From assembly GCA_041396705.1 (NCBI GenBank), contig JAWKYB010000027.1, positions 1-46,265 of the forward strand: DNA of 46,265 nt, read 5' to 3'. A program made the translations under genes and the position numbers. This DNA is from Alphaproteobacteria bacterium. Its GTDB lineage: Bacteria; Pseudomonadota; Alphaproteobacteria; CALKHQ01. Below the pieces are notes generated by a model. That model did no database searches and was not told the origin of the DNA. It saw nothing but the letters and a program-made list of their open reading frames with translations. Shown piece by piece: positions 10,867 through 18,058 of the stretch (position 1 is its first letter; every line of letters begins with the position of its first letter).

Positions 10867-11853
10867 ATGACCGCGAACCGCCCCTACATCCCCGTCATCC
10901 ACGGCGCCGCGCTCGACCGGCCGGACGAGGCGGACACGCTGGCGACGGCCGAGGCGGTGGCGGCGGCGCTCGAGCGGCTCGGCCGGCGCAGCGCGGTGGT
11001 CCGGGTCGACCTCGACCTGGGCGCGCTGCGGCGCCTCGCTGCGCAGCGTCCCGCGGCGGTGTTCAACCTGGTCGAGGCGCTGGACGGCGATTGCGCGCTG
11101 GCCCAGCTGGTGCCGTCGGCGCTGGAGCATCTCGGCCTGCCGTTCACCGGCGCCGGCGGCGAGGCGCACCGCCTGACCCTGTCGAAGGTGACGGCCAAGC
11201 GGCTGATGGCGGCGGCGGGCCTGCCGACGCCGGCGTGGTCGCGCGACGGCGCCGGCCTGCCGGCTGGTGCGCAGGCGATCGTCAAGTCGGAGACCGAGCA
11301 CGCCTCGCTCGGCATCGACGCGTACTCGGTGGTGCCGGCGGCGAAGGCAGGCCGCGTCGTCCGCGACCGCGCCGCCCGCCACGGCGGCCGGTTTTTCGCC
11401 GAGGCCTTTGTCGACGGCCGCGAGTTCAACCTGTCGCTGCTCGAGGGCGCCGACGGGCCGCGGGTGCTGCCGCCGGCCGAGATCCGCTTCGATGCCTTTC
11501 CGCCCGGCCGCCCGCGCATCGTCGACTACGAGGCGAAATGGGCGGCGGGCTCGTTCGCCTACGAGAACACGCCGCGCCGGTTCGACTTCGCCGCGGCGGA
11601 TGCGGCCTTGCTCGACCGGCTGCGGGCGCTGGCCTGCGACGCCTGGACGCTGTTCGAGGTCGCCGGCTATGCCCGCGTCGACTTCCGGGTCGATGAAGAC
11701 GGCCGACTGTGGCTGCTGGAGGTCAACGTCAATCCCTGCCTGGCGCCCGACGCCGGCTTCGTCGCCGCGGCGGCGGAATCGGGCCTGGGCTTCGACGCCC
11801 TGATCGGCGCCATCGTCGACGCCGCGCTGGGGGCGCACCGGGCCGCGGCCTGA
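10867..11853 (+). CDS. D-Ala-D-Ala-ligase-like ATP-grasp enzyme 2
   Basis: A 328-residue ATP-grasp ligase, divergent from its neighbour. Visible are A-A-V-F-N-L-V-E-A-L-D-G-D in the N-terminal domain, the S-K-V-T-A-K-R-L-M-A-A-A-G-L-P-T-P linker, the lysine strand A-I-V-K-S-E-T-E-H-A-S-L-G-I and the magnesium-binding end L-L-E-V-N-V-N-P-C-L. The V-N-V-N-P-C-L ending differs from the V-N-T-L-P-G of enzyme 1, so the two probably use different acceptors. It ends one base before the GNAT-HDAC-GNAT gene. Two successive ligations are a reasonable guess. Confidence 0.83.
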   Translation: MTANRPYIPVIHGAALDRPDEADTLATAEAVAAALERLGRRSAVVRVDLDLGALRRLAAQRPAAVFNLVEALDGDCALAQLVPSALEHLGLPFTGAGGEAHRLTLSKVTAKRLMAAAGLPTPAWSRDGAGLPAGAQAIVKSETEHASLGIDAYSVVPAAKAGRVVRDRAARHGGRFFAEAFVDGREFNLSLLEGADGPRVLPPAEIRFDAFPPGRPRIVDYEAKWAAGSFAYENTPRRFDFAAADAALLDRLRALACDAWTLFEVAGYARVDFRVDEDGRLWLLEVNVNPCLAPDAGFVAAAAESGLGFDALIGAIVDAALGAHRAAA

Positions 11854-11854
11854 G

Positions 11855-14119
11855 ATGCTGAGAATCCGCAAGATCACCGATGCCCGGGCGCCGGCCAACG
11901 CGGCGGCCGTGGACGAGGCCGTCGCCATCGTCCGCGCCCAGTTCCCCGGCATGCCGGCGGACGAGATCGACAAGCTGCCCGACCAGCTTGCCAATCCGTT
12001 CCGGCATCGCTTCGTCGCCGCGCTGTTCGTGGCGGAGGACGCGCGCGGCCACGTCAAGGCTGCGGCGCTGCTGCTGCACGACCCGGACCTCGCCTTCGCC
12101 TATCTCGACGTGATCACCGTCGCGCCGGGCAGCCGCGCCGGCTCGGGCATCGGCGGCGCGCTGTACGACCGCGTGCGCGACGAGGCGGCGGCGCTGGGCG
12201 TCCGCGGGCTCTATTTCGAGTGTCTGCCGGACGATCCGCAGGCCAGCCCGGATCCGGCGGTGCGCCGGCAGAACGTCGCCCGGCTGCGCTTCTACGAGCG
12301 CTATGGCGCGCTGCCGATCGTCGGCACCGACTACCAGTTGCCGCTGCAGCCGGGCGACACCGACATGCCGTTCCTGGTGTTCGACGGCCTCGGCCTGCAC
12401 GGCCTGCCAGACGGGCCGCAGCTGCGTCGCATCGTCCGCGCCATCCTGGAGCGCAAATACGCCCGGCTGTGCCCGCCGGCCTATGTCGAGCGCGTGGTCG
12501 GATCGATCCGCGACGGCGGCTTCGGCCTGCGCCCGGCGCGCTATCACAAGGCCGAGGCGGTGGCGCCGCCGCAGACCCGGCCGCGCCAGCCGATTCCGGT
12601 CGTCGTCAACAACGGCCATGAAATCCATCACGTCCGCGACCGCGGCTATGTCGAGGCGCCGGTGCGAATCAGCGCCATCCTGGGCGAGCTGTACAAGACC
12701 GGCCTGTTCCAGCGCATCGCGCCGCGGCATTTCCCCGACCGCCACCTGCGCGCGGTGCACGACCCGGGGCTGGTCGACTATATCGAGCGCGCCTGCGCCG
12801 AGGCGCCGGAGAAGCGCTCGGTCTATCCCTATGTCTTCCCGATCCGCAATCCGGCGCGGCGGCCGAAGGAACGCTCGGTGCTGGCCGGCTATTGGTGCAT
12901 CGACACCTTCACGCCGCTGAACCGCAACGTCTGGCCGGCCGCGCGCCAGGCGGTCGACTGCGCGCTGACGGCGGCCGACGCGGTGCTGCGCGGCGCGCCG
13001 CTGGCCTATGCGCTGGTGCGCCCGCCGGGCCATCATGCGGAGCGGCGCTCGTTCGGCGGCTTCTGCTATTTCTGCAACGGCGCGGTCGCCGCCCACTATC
13101 TGTCGGGCTACGGCCGGGTGGCGATGCTCGACATCGACTACCACCACGGCAACGGCCAGCAGGACATCTTCTATCGCCGCGACGACGTGCTGACCGTGTC
13201 GATCCACGGCCATCCGTCCTTCGCCTATCCCTATTTCACCGGTTTCCGCAACGAGACCGGGCGCGACAAGGGTGCCGGCTTCAACCTCAACCTGCCGCTG
13301 CCGGAGACGATCACGCCGGCGCTCTACCGCGAGGCGCTCGACACCGCGCTGAAGCGGATCGCGCGGTTCCGGCCGGCCTGGCTGGTGGTCTCGCTCGGCC
13401 TCGACACCGCCCGCGGCGACCCGACCGGCACCTGGCCCAACCGCGCCGCCGATTTCCATCGCATCGGCGCGATGATCGGCGGCGCCGGCTTGCCGACGGT
13501 GGTGGTGCAGGAGGGCGGCTATCGGGTGCGCACGCTGGGGGTGAATGCCCGCCACTTCTTCACCGGCCTGGCCGAGGCGTCGACGCGGGCGCGGCCGGCC
13601 GGGACGCCCGTGCAGCAGCGGCCGGCCAAGGCCGACACGCTGACCTGGCGCGAGGCGGTGCGCGCCGACGACGGGCCGCGCGTCCGCGCGCTGGTCGCCG
13701 CCACCGGCATGTTCTCGGCCGACGAGGTCGACATCGCCCAGGAACTGGTCGACGAGCGGGTCGCCAAGGGCCGCGCCTCCGGCTACGAGTTCGTGCTGGC
13801 CGAGCGCGGCGGCACGCTCGCCGGCTATGCCTGCTACGGCCTGATTCCGGGCTCGGAGGTCAGCCACGACCTCTACTGGATCGCGGTGGCACCGGAATTC
13901 CAGGGCACCGGCCTGGGCCGCGCGCTGATGCAGCGCAGCGAGGCGGCGATGCGGCGCATGGGCGCGCACCGCGTCTATGCCGACACCTCGTCGTCGCCGG
14001 CCTACGCGCCGACGCGGGCCTTCTACCGCGCCGTCGGCTTCACGCTGGCGGCCGAACTGCCGGACTTCTACCGGCCCGGCGACGGCAAGACGATGTTCGT
14101 CAAGGCGCTGGGATCGTGA
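11855..14119 (+). CDS. GNAT - histone deacetylase/acetylpolyamine amidohydrolase - GNAT fusion
   Basis: A 754-residue three-domain protein. Residues 1 to about 185 form a GNAT-like N-acetyltransferase (G-S-G-I-G-G-A-L-Y-D and R-L-R-F-Y-E-R-Y-G-A). Residues about 200-590 form a class II-like deacetylase with R-P-P-G-H393-H394-A-E, F-C-Y-F-C-N-G-A-V-A, metal motif D426-I-D428-Y-H430-H-G-N-G and G-L-D517-T-A-R-G-D. All expected zinc ligands and the general-base histidines are present. Residues about 600-754 form a second, classical GNAT (E-F-Q-G-T-G-L-G-R-A-L). One chain can thus add and remove acetyl groups from an amine. It overlaps the SET gene by 4 bases (GTGA). Substrate unknown; a lysine or polyamine-like amine is likely. 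Confidence 0.9.
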   Translation: MLRIRKITDARAPANAAAVDEAVAIVRAQFPGMPADEIDKLPDQLANPFRHRFVAALFVAEDARGHVKAAALLLHDPDLAFAYLDVITVAPGSRAGSGIGGALYDRVRDEAAALGVRGLYFECLPDDPQASPDPAVRRQNVARLRFYERYGALPIVGTDYQLPLQPGDTDMPFLVFDGLGLHGLPDGPQLRRIVRAILERKYARLCPPAYVERVVGSIRDGGFGLRPARYHKAEAVAPPQTRPRQPIPVVVNNGHEIHHVRDRGYVEAPVRISAILGELYKTGLFQRIAPRHFPDRHLRAVHDPGLVDYIERACAEAPEKRSVYPYVFPIRNPARRPKERSVLAGYWCIDTFTPLNRNVWPAARQAVDCALTAADAVLRGAPLAYALVRPPGHHAERRSFGGFCYFCNGAVAAHYLSGYGRVAMLDIDYHHGNGQQDIFYRRDDVLTVSIHGHPSFAYPYFTGFRNETGRDKGAGFNLNLPLPETITPALYREALDTALKRIARFRPAWLVVSLGLDTARGDPTGTWPNRAADFHRIGAMIGGAGLPTVVVQEGGYRVRTLGVNARHFFTGLAEASTRARPAGTPVQQRPAKADTLTWREAVRADDGPRVRALVAATGMFSADEVDIAQELVDERVAKGRASGYEFVLAERGGTLAGYACYGLIPGSEVSHDLYWIAVAPEFQGTGLGRALMQRSEAAMRRMGAHRVYADTSSSPAYAPTRAFYRAVGFTLAAELPDFYRPGDGKTMFVKALGS

Positions 14120-14520
14120 GCGGCGGCTGGCTCCAGCCGGCGGCGACCAAGGTCGCGCCGCGCCGCGCCGGCGCCAAGGGCCGCGGGGTCTATGCCACCG
14201 CGGCGATCGCCGCCGGCGAGGTCATCCTGTGCGACTGCACCATCGAGCTGAGCGAGGCCGACGTGGTCGCGGTGACGCCGACCGCGATCGACAACTACTA
14301 CTTCGCCCATCCCGCGGGCGACCGGCTGGGCCTGGTGGTGCTCGGCCTGGCCAGCCTGTGCAACCACGCCGACGCGCCGTCGGCGCTGACCCTGACCGAG
14401 CGCGACCCGGAGCTCGGCTGGCTGGTCACCCTGGTCGCCGCCCGCGCCATCGCCGCCGGCGAAGAGATCACCCGCCGCTATGCCTGCCCGGTCTGGTTCG
14501 AGCCTGCCCGCGAGGCGTGA
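14116..14520 (+). CDS. Stand-alone SET-domain protein (putative lysine N-methyltransferase)
   Basis: A 134-residue protein that is almost only a SET domain. It has G22-R-G-V-Y-A-T-A-A-I-A-A-G-E-V-I (SAM-binding start), C-N83-H84-A-D-A-P (the N-H core) and A-G-E-E-I-T-R-R-Y122 (catalytic tyrosine end). The usual post-SET cysteine cluster is missing. The GTG start overlaps the stop of the fusion gene, so it is translationally coupled. SET enzymes methylate lysine amines; with a lysine aminomutase and an acetyl-adding/removing enzyme in the same unit, a small lysine-type substrate or a cluster-encoded protein is conceivable, but this is inference. Confidence 0.85.
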   Translation: MSGGWLQPAATKVAPRRAGAKGRGVYATAAIAAGEVILCDCTIELSEADVVAVTPTAIDNYYFAHPAGDRLGLVVLGLASLCNHADAPSALTLTERDPELGWLVTLVAARAIAAGEEITRRYACPVWFEPAREA

Positions 14521-14544
14521 GCCGGCAGGTTGGATCGACGGCGG

Positions 14545-14591
14545 TGCGTCCTTGGAGACGGCGTCCTGGCGGACGCCTCCTCAGGATAAGG
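14545..14591 (+). repeat. Palindromic intergenic repeat, copy C
   Basis: TGCGTCCTTGGAGACGGCGT at the left end and CGCCTCCTCAGGATAAGG at the right, with the stem GGCGTCC/GGACGCC around a short loop. It starts 24 bases after the SET gene. As a strong hairpin just after the last gene it could also act as a transcript end. The 408 bases from 14521 to 14928 hold no gene, only copies C to F and linkers. Confidence 0.8.
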
Positions 14592-14683
14592 GTTGCCGGG
14601 TTTGCCGTTGGCGTTGCCGGAGACGGGACGCGGGTACCGGTGCGCGGAAAGCGCCCCCCGCGGCGGATGCCGTCCCCGACCAT

Positions 14684-14729
14684 CCTCATGCTGAGGAGCC
14701 GCCCGCAGGGCGGCGTCTCGAAGGACGCA
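14684..14729 (-). repeat. Palindromic intergenic repeat, copy D
   Basis: Reverse-oriented copy: CCTCATGCTGAGGAGCC, stem GCCGCCC/GGGCGGC, then GTCTCGAAGGACGCA. It pairs as an inverted partner with copy C. Its flanks are shared with copy F: both are preceded by GATGCC-TCCCCGACC and followed by CTTCAGCCGG, so D and F are copies of a longer unit of roughly 75 bases. Confidence 0.8.
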
Positions 14730-14789
14730 CTTCAGCCGGTGCCGGTGTCATGCTGGCGGTGACGGCGCCGCGTGGGGGATTGGCAGGGT

Positions 14790-14836
14790 TGCGTCCTTCG
14801 AGACGGCGTCCTTTCGGACGCCTCCTCAGGATGAGG
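14790..14836 (+). repeat. Palindromic intergenic repeat, copy E
   Basis: The copy closest to the family consensus: TGCGTCCTTCGAGACGGCGT, a CCTTTCGG loop region and CGCCTCCTCAGGATGAGG. It has the same orientation as copies A and C and forms an inverted pair with copy F. Confidence 0.82.
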
Positions 14837-14926
14837 CGTGTTCCTGTGTGCCACGACCGCCGCAAGGGACGAGTCCGTGCCCCGCAGTCGGACCTGCTCC
14901 AACCTCCGGATGCCATCCCCGACCTT

Positions 14927-14972
14927 CCTCATCCTGAGGAGCCGCCCGCAGGGCGGCGTCTCGAAGGACGTA
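14927..14972 (-). repeat. Palindromic intergenic repeat, copy F, entering the opgC 3' end
   Basis: CCTCATCCTGAGGAGCC, stem GCCGCCC/GGGCGGC, then GTCTCGAAGGACGTA. The opgC reading frame, on the minus strand, runs through this copy and uses a stop at 14929-14931 inside it. The last residues of the OpgC protein are therefore encoded by repeat sequence. Confidence 0.82.
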
Positions 14973-16134
14973 CTTCAGCCGGGGCGGCGGCGGGCAGCTG
15001 GCCGCGCGCTGCGGCGCGGGCGAGGGTGACCTGTTCCAGTGCGGCCTTGGTCCGCGCGGCCAGCCGCGCCACCGCGTAGATCGCGACGAAGCCGGCGACG
15101 GTGGCGACCAGGGTGGTCGCCCAGGTGTTGGCGATCTCGAAGATCAGCACGCCGGCAACCTGGGCGAGGATGGTGCTGGAAACGAACACGATCAGCGACT
15201 GCTGGCCGATGCGCTCCAGCCAGACGGCGACCCGGTTGCCGGTGGCGGCCAGCCGCGGGCCGGCCAGGCCGATCACCGCGATCGCCAGCGCCAGGAAGTG
15301 CAGGATGCGCAGCGGGCCGAGGAAGGTCTTCGAATCGACCGGCTCCAGCGCGGCATAGATGTCTTCCAGCAGCGGCGTGCCGGTGCGCAGGTCGAAGTTG
15401 GCGACCGGTACCGAGACCAGGACGAAGCCGAGCGCGGCCCAGGCCAGCCAGCGCGGCAGGCGCGGCCGCGGCAGCCAGCCGGCGCTCAGCGCCATGCCGA
15501 TGGTGAACAGGAGCTGCCAGCACAGCGGGTCGAAGAACCAGCCGCGGTCGCTCCACGGCTCCGCCGGCAGGTTGACCCGGCCGATCGCCGCGACCGCGTA
15601 GAGGCAGGCAGAGGCCCCGAGCGCCGCCGTCGGGTGCAGCCGCGCCAGCGCCACCAGCGGCGGCACCAGCGCCAGGATCACCACGTACATCGGCAGGATG
15701 TCGAACAGGTTGGGCACATAGGTCAGGCTCAGCAGCCCGACCAGGTTGGTCTGCGGGTCGTCGAAGAACGGGCGCAGGTTGAGGAAGTCGACATGGGTGG
15801 TGCCGCCGGCTGTGAGGTCGGCGACGGTCAGCAGCGCCGCGATGGCGAAGAACATCATCAGGTGGGCGAGATAGACCTGCCACATCCGCCGCGCGATGCG
15901 CAGCGTGCCGATGCCGAAACCGGCGCGGCCGAACGCCGGCACGAAGGCGAAGCCGGCGGCCATTCCGGACACGAACACGAAGACCTCGGTCGCGTCGGAG
16001 AAGCCCCAGGCGCCGGGGATGAACTGCTTCCAGTCGTTGCCCGGCGTGTGGGCCAGGAAGATGAACAGGAACGCCAGCCCGCGGAAGATGTCGATCAGGC
16101 GGTTGCGGCGGGCGGGCTCATAGGGGTCGGCCAT
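14929..16134 (-). CDS. opgC: OpgC-family membrane protein (succinyl/acyltransferase of periplasmic glucans)
   Basis: A 401-residue protein with about ten hydrophobic membrane segments. The N-terminus R-L-I-D-I-F-R-G-L-A-F-L-F-I-F-L-A-H matches the OpgC/acyltransferase-3-like start. Further family-like blocks are D-A-T-E-V-F-V-F-V-S-G and F-D-I-L-P-M-Y-V-V. OpgC adds succinyl groups to osmoregulated periplasmic glucans in the inner membrane; relatives may modify other glycans. No opgG/opgH is in the window. The final residues (A-E-V-R-P-S-R-R-R-P-A-G-G-S-S-G) come from repeat copy F, so the ancestral protein probably ended earlier. Confidence 0.82.
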   Translation of the reverse strand: MADPYEPARRNRLIDIFRGLAFLFIFLAHTPGNDWKQFIPGAWGFSDATEVFVFVSGMAAGFAFVPAFGRAGFGIGTLRIARRMWQVYLAHLMMFFAIAALLTVADLTAGGTTHVDFLNLRPFFDDPQTNLVGLLSLTYVPNLFDILPMYVVILALVPPLVALARLHPTAALGASACLYAVAAIGRVNLPAEPWSDRGWFFDPLCWQLLFTIGMALSAGWLPRPRLPRWLAWAALGFVLVSVPVANFDLRTGTPLLEDIYAALEPVDSKTFLGPLRILHFLALAIAVIGLAGPRLAATGNRVAVWLERIGQQSLIVFVSSTILAQVAGVLIFEIANTWATTLVATVAGFVAIYAVARLAARTKAALEQVTLARAAARGQLPAAAPAEVRPSRRRPAGGSSG

Positions 16135-16222
16135 CGTGGCGTCCGGCGGCTGCTGGGATGCGCCGCAGGGTTAGCGCAGGCCGGCGCCGCGCGCCAGTGA
16201 CGCCGGCGCAACCACCGCGCCT

Positions 16223-16516
16223 TCAGCCGGCGGCCAGCAGTGCCGCGGCGATCGCGTCCCACTCCGCATCGAGCCCGCCGGTCGCCGCCGGCTTGCCTGC
16301 GCGCCGGTACCAGTAGCCGGCATTGCCGAGGTCGCCCTCGATCCGGTGCAGGTGGGCGTGCACCCAGGCGCCGTCGCTGCCGTCCTCGCCCTGGGCGATC
16401 TCGTGGGCGCGGTCCCACTCGCCCCTGGCCGCGTGCCACAGCGCGCGCACGCATGGCGCCAGCCCGTCGGGCGCAGCCGCGGCGGTCGTCGAGGCGCGCA
16501 GTTCGGCTGCATCCAT
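16223..16516 (-). CDS. Small conserved hypothetical protein
   Basis: A 97-residue soluble protein with the block A-L-W-H-A-A-R-G-E-W-D-R-A-H-E-I-A and then H-A-H-L-H-R-I-E-G-D-L and N-A-G-Y-W-Y-R-R-A-G. I know this pattern from a widespread bacterial hypothetical family that resembles a tetratricopeptide-like helical pair; no function is known to me. The start was placed at 16516 because a GAGGAG lies 9 bases upstream; the ATG three codons earlier would abut that site. It is divergent from cbpA across 154 bases with no clear promoter motif. Confidence 0.72.
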   Translation of the reverse strand: MDAAELRASTTAAAAPDGLAPCVRALWHAARGEWDRAHEIAQGEDGSDGAWVHAHLHRIEGDLGNAGYWYRRAGKPAATGGLDAEWDAIAAALLAAG

Positions 16517-16670
16517 CGCCGTCATCTCCTCGCGTCGTCGGTCGCGTCCGAACCTAGCGGCGACGTCCGGCGCGGTCCACCGGCAGCGACCTTGCGACAC
16601 GCGGCCGGGTGGCGCGCCGCGCCGCCTGCGCCTATCTAGGTGCTCGGTGGACCCGCAACGGCAGGGCGGC

Positions 16671-17621
16671 ATGGAGTACAAGGACTATTACAAGGCGCTG
16701 GGCGTCGCGGCGGATGCGCCGCTGGACGAGATCAAGCGCGCCTATCGCACGCTGGCCCGCAAGTACCACCCCGACATCAGCAAGGAGCCGGGGGCGGAGG
16801 AGCGGTTCAAGGAAATCAGCGAGGCCTATGAGGCGCTGAAGGACCCGGAGAAGCGGGCCGCCTACGACCAGTTGGGCCGCGATTTTCAGGCCGGCCAGCA
16901 GTTCCGGCCGCCGCCGGGGTGGGACGCCGGCTTCGAGCATCGCGAGCACTATGCCGAGACCGACACCTCTGAGTTCAGCGACTTCTTCGAGGCGCTGTTC
17001 GGACGGGCCCGAGCCGGCAGCCGCGGCCGCGCCGGCACCCAGGGCGGGTTCCAGGCCCGCGGCGGCGACCATCAGGCCCGCGTCCTGATCGACCTGGAGG
17101 ATGCCTATGGCGGCGCCACCCGCGCGCTGACCTTGCGCGCGGCCGAACTCGGCGAGGACGGCCGGGTGCGGATGAAGGAGCGGACGCTGAACGTGCGCAT
17201 CCCCAAGGGCGTGCGCGAGGGCCAGCTGATCCGCCTGGCCGGTCAGGGCGATCCGGGCTATGGCGGCGGTCCCCCCGGCGATCTCTATCTCGAGGTCGCG
17301 TTCAACCCGCATGCGCGCTATCGGGTCGAAGGCGCCGACGTCTATCTCGACCTGCCGGTGACGCCATGGGAGGCGGCGCTGGGCGCCAAGGTGAAGACGC
17401 CGACGCCGTCGGGCGCGGTCGACCTGGCCGTGCCGGCCGGCTCGCGCCAGGGCCGCCGGCTGCGGCTGAAGGGGCGCGGCATTCCCGGCGATCCGCCCGG
17501 CGACTTGTTCGTGGTGCTGCAGATCGCGCTGCCGCCCGCCGACAGCGACGCCGCCAGGGCCGCCTATCGTGCGCTGGCCGAGGCGGCTCCGTTCAACCCG
17601 CGCAGGCATCTGGAGGTCTGA
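16671..17621 (+). CDS. cbpA: DnaJ-class co-chaperone CbpA
   Basis: A 316-residue J-domain protein. The J domain (1-70) has H33-P34-D35, then a Gly/Phe/Arg-rich linker (about 75-135), and two DnaJ C-terminal substrate-binding domains (R-I-P-K-G-V-R-E-G-Q-L-I-R-L-A-G-Q-G and G-R-R-L-R-L-K-G-R-G-I-P). The zinc-finger domain of true DnaJ is absent, which defines the CbpA type. It stimulates DnaK and can bind DNA. The following gene is its modulator CbpM, 3 bases away. Confidence 0.92.
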   Translation: MEYKDYYKALGVAADAPLDEIKRAYRTLARKYHPDISKEPGAEERFKEISEAYEALKDPEKRAAYDQLGRDFQAGQQFRPPPGWDAGFEHREHYAETDTSEFSDFFEALFGRARAGSRGRAGTQGGFQARGGDHQARVLIDLEDAYGGATRALTLRAAELGEDGRVRMKERTLNVRIPKGVREGQLIRLAGQGDPGYGGGPPGDLYLEVAFNPHARYRVEGADVYLDLPVTPWEAALGAKVKTPTPSGAVDLAVPAGSRQGRRLRLKGRGIPGDPPGDLFVVLQIALPPADSDAARAAYRALAEAAPFNPRRHLEV

Positions 17622-17624
17622 GCC

Positions 17625-17951
17625 ATGGCTGGCAGGAGCGAAGCCGACGTGCTGACCGGGGCGATCGTCGACGAGCGGACGACGCTGACGCTGGAGCAGG
17701 TGACCGTCTACTGCGCCACCGGGCGCGAGACGATCTGCGCGCTGGTGGCCGAGGGCGTGCTGGCGCCGAGCGGTCGCAGCGAGGCGGAATGGCGCTTCGC
17801 CGGGCCGACGCTGCGGCGGGCGGCGCGCGCGGTGCGGCTGCAGCGCGACCTCGACATCGCGCCCCACGCCACTGCGCTGGTGCTGGACCTGCTCGACGAG
17901 ATCGAGGTCTTGCGGGCCAGGCTGCGCGGAATCGGCGGCGCGACCGACTGA
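17625..17951 (+). CDS. cbpM: Chaperone modulator CbpM
   Basis: A 108-residue protein with a MerR-like helix-turn-helix N-terminal part (T-L-E-Q-V-T-V-Y-C-A-T-G-R-E-T-I) and a C-terminal helix L-D-L-L-D-E-I-E-V-L-R-A-R-L. This is the CbpM layout; the family binds the CbpA J domain and inhibits its co-chaperone and DNA-binding activity. The 3-base gap to cbpA supports an operon. Confidence 0.88.
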   Translation: MAGRSEADVLTGAIVDERTTLTLEQVTVYCATGRETICALVAEGVLAPSGRSEAEWRFAGPTLRRAARAVRLQRDLDIAPHATALVLDLLDEIEVLRARLRGIGGATD

Positions 17952-18058
17952 CGCGCGTCCCGACCGCGCGCCGCGGTTGTGCCGGCCGGGCGCCGTGCCC
18001 AGATGCCAGGGCAGGCGGGCGACAACAGGCCGCCCGCCGCAGCAGCGGGGATCGGGCC

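Noticed and set aside
11729..13969. A 746-codon minus-strand frame opposite the GNAT-HDAC-GNAT gene
   Set aside because: Shadow frame without motifs; the plus strand carries intact catalytic motifs over the whole length.
14545..14591. Copy C taken as a dedicated terminator of the SET operon
   Set aside because: It is a member of a repeat family also found between cluster genes and has no T-run; it may stop transcription but cannot be called a specific terminator.
14521..14928. CRISPR array suspected because of repeated units
   Set aside because: Units alternate in orientation, are palindromic, and have irregular spacing; no cas gene is near.
14480..15079. Plus-strand open frame running from the SET gene end into opgC
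   Set aside because: It is composed largely of translated repeat copies C to F and overlaps opgC; no start signal or domain.
17366..18058. Upstream extension of the phaC frame through the end of cbpA and cbpM
   Set aside because: It overlaps two well-supported genes and its translation is Arg/Ala-rich without relatedness; the ATG at 18059 precedes the PhaC domain.
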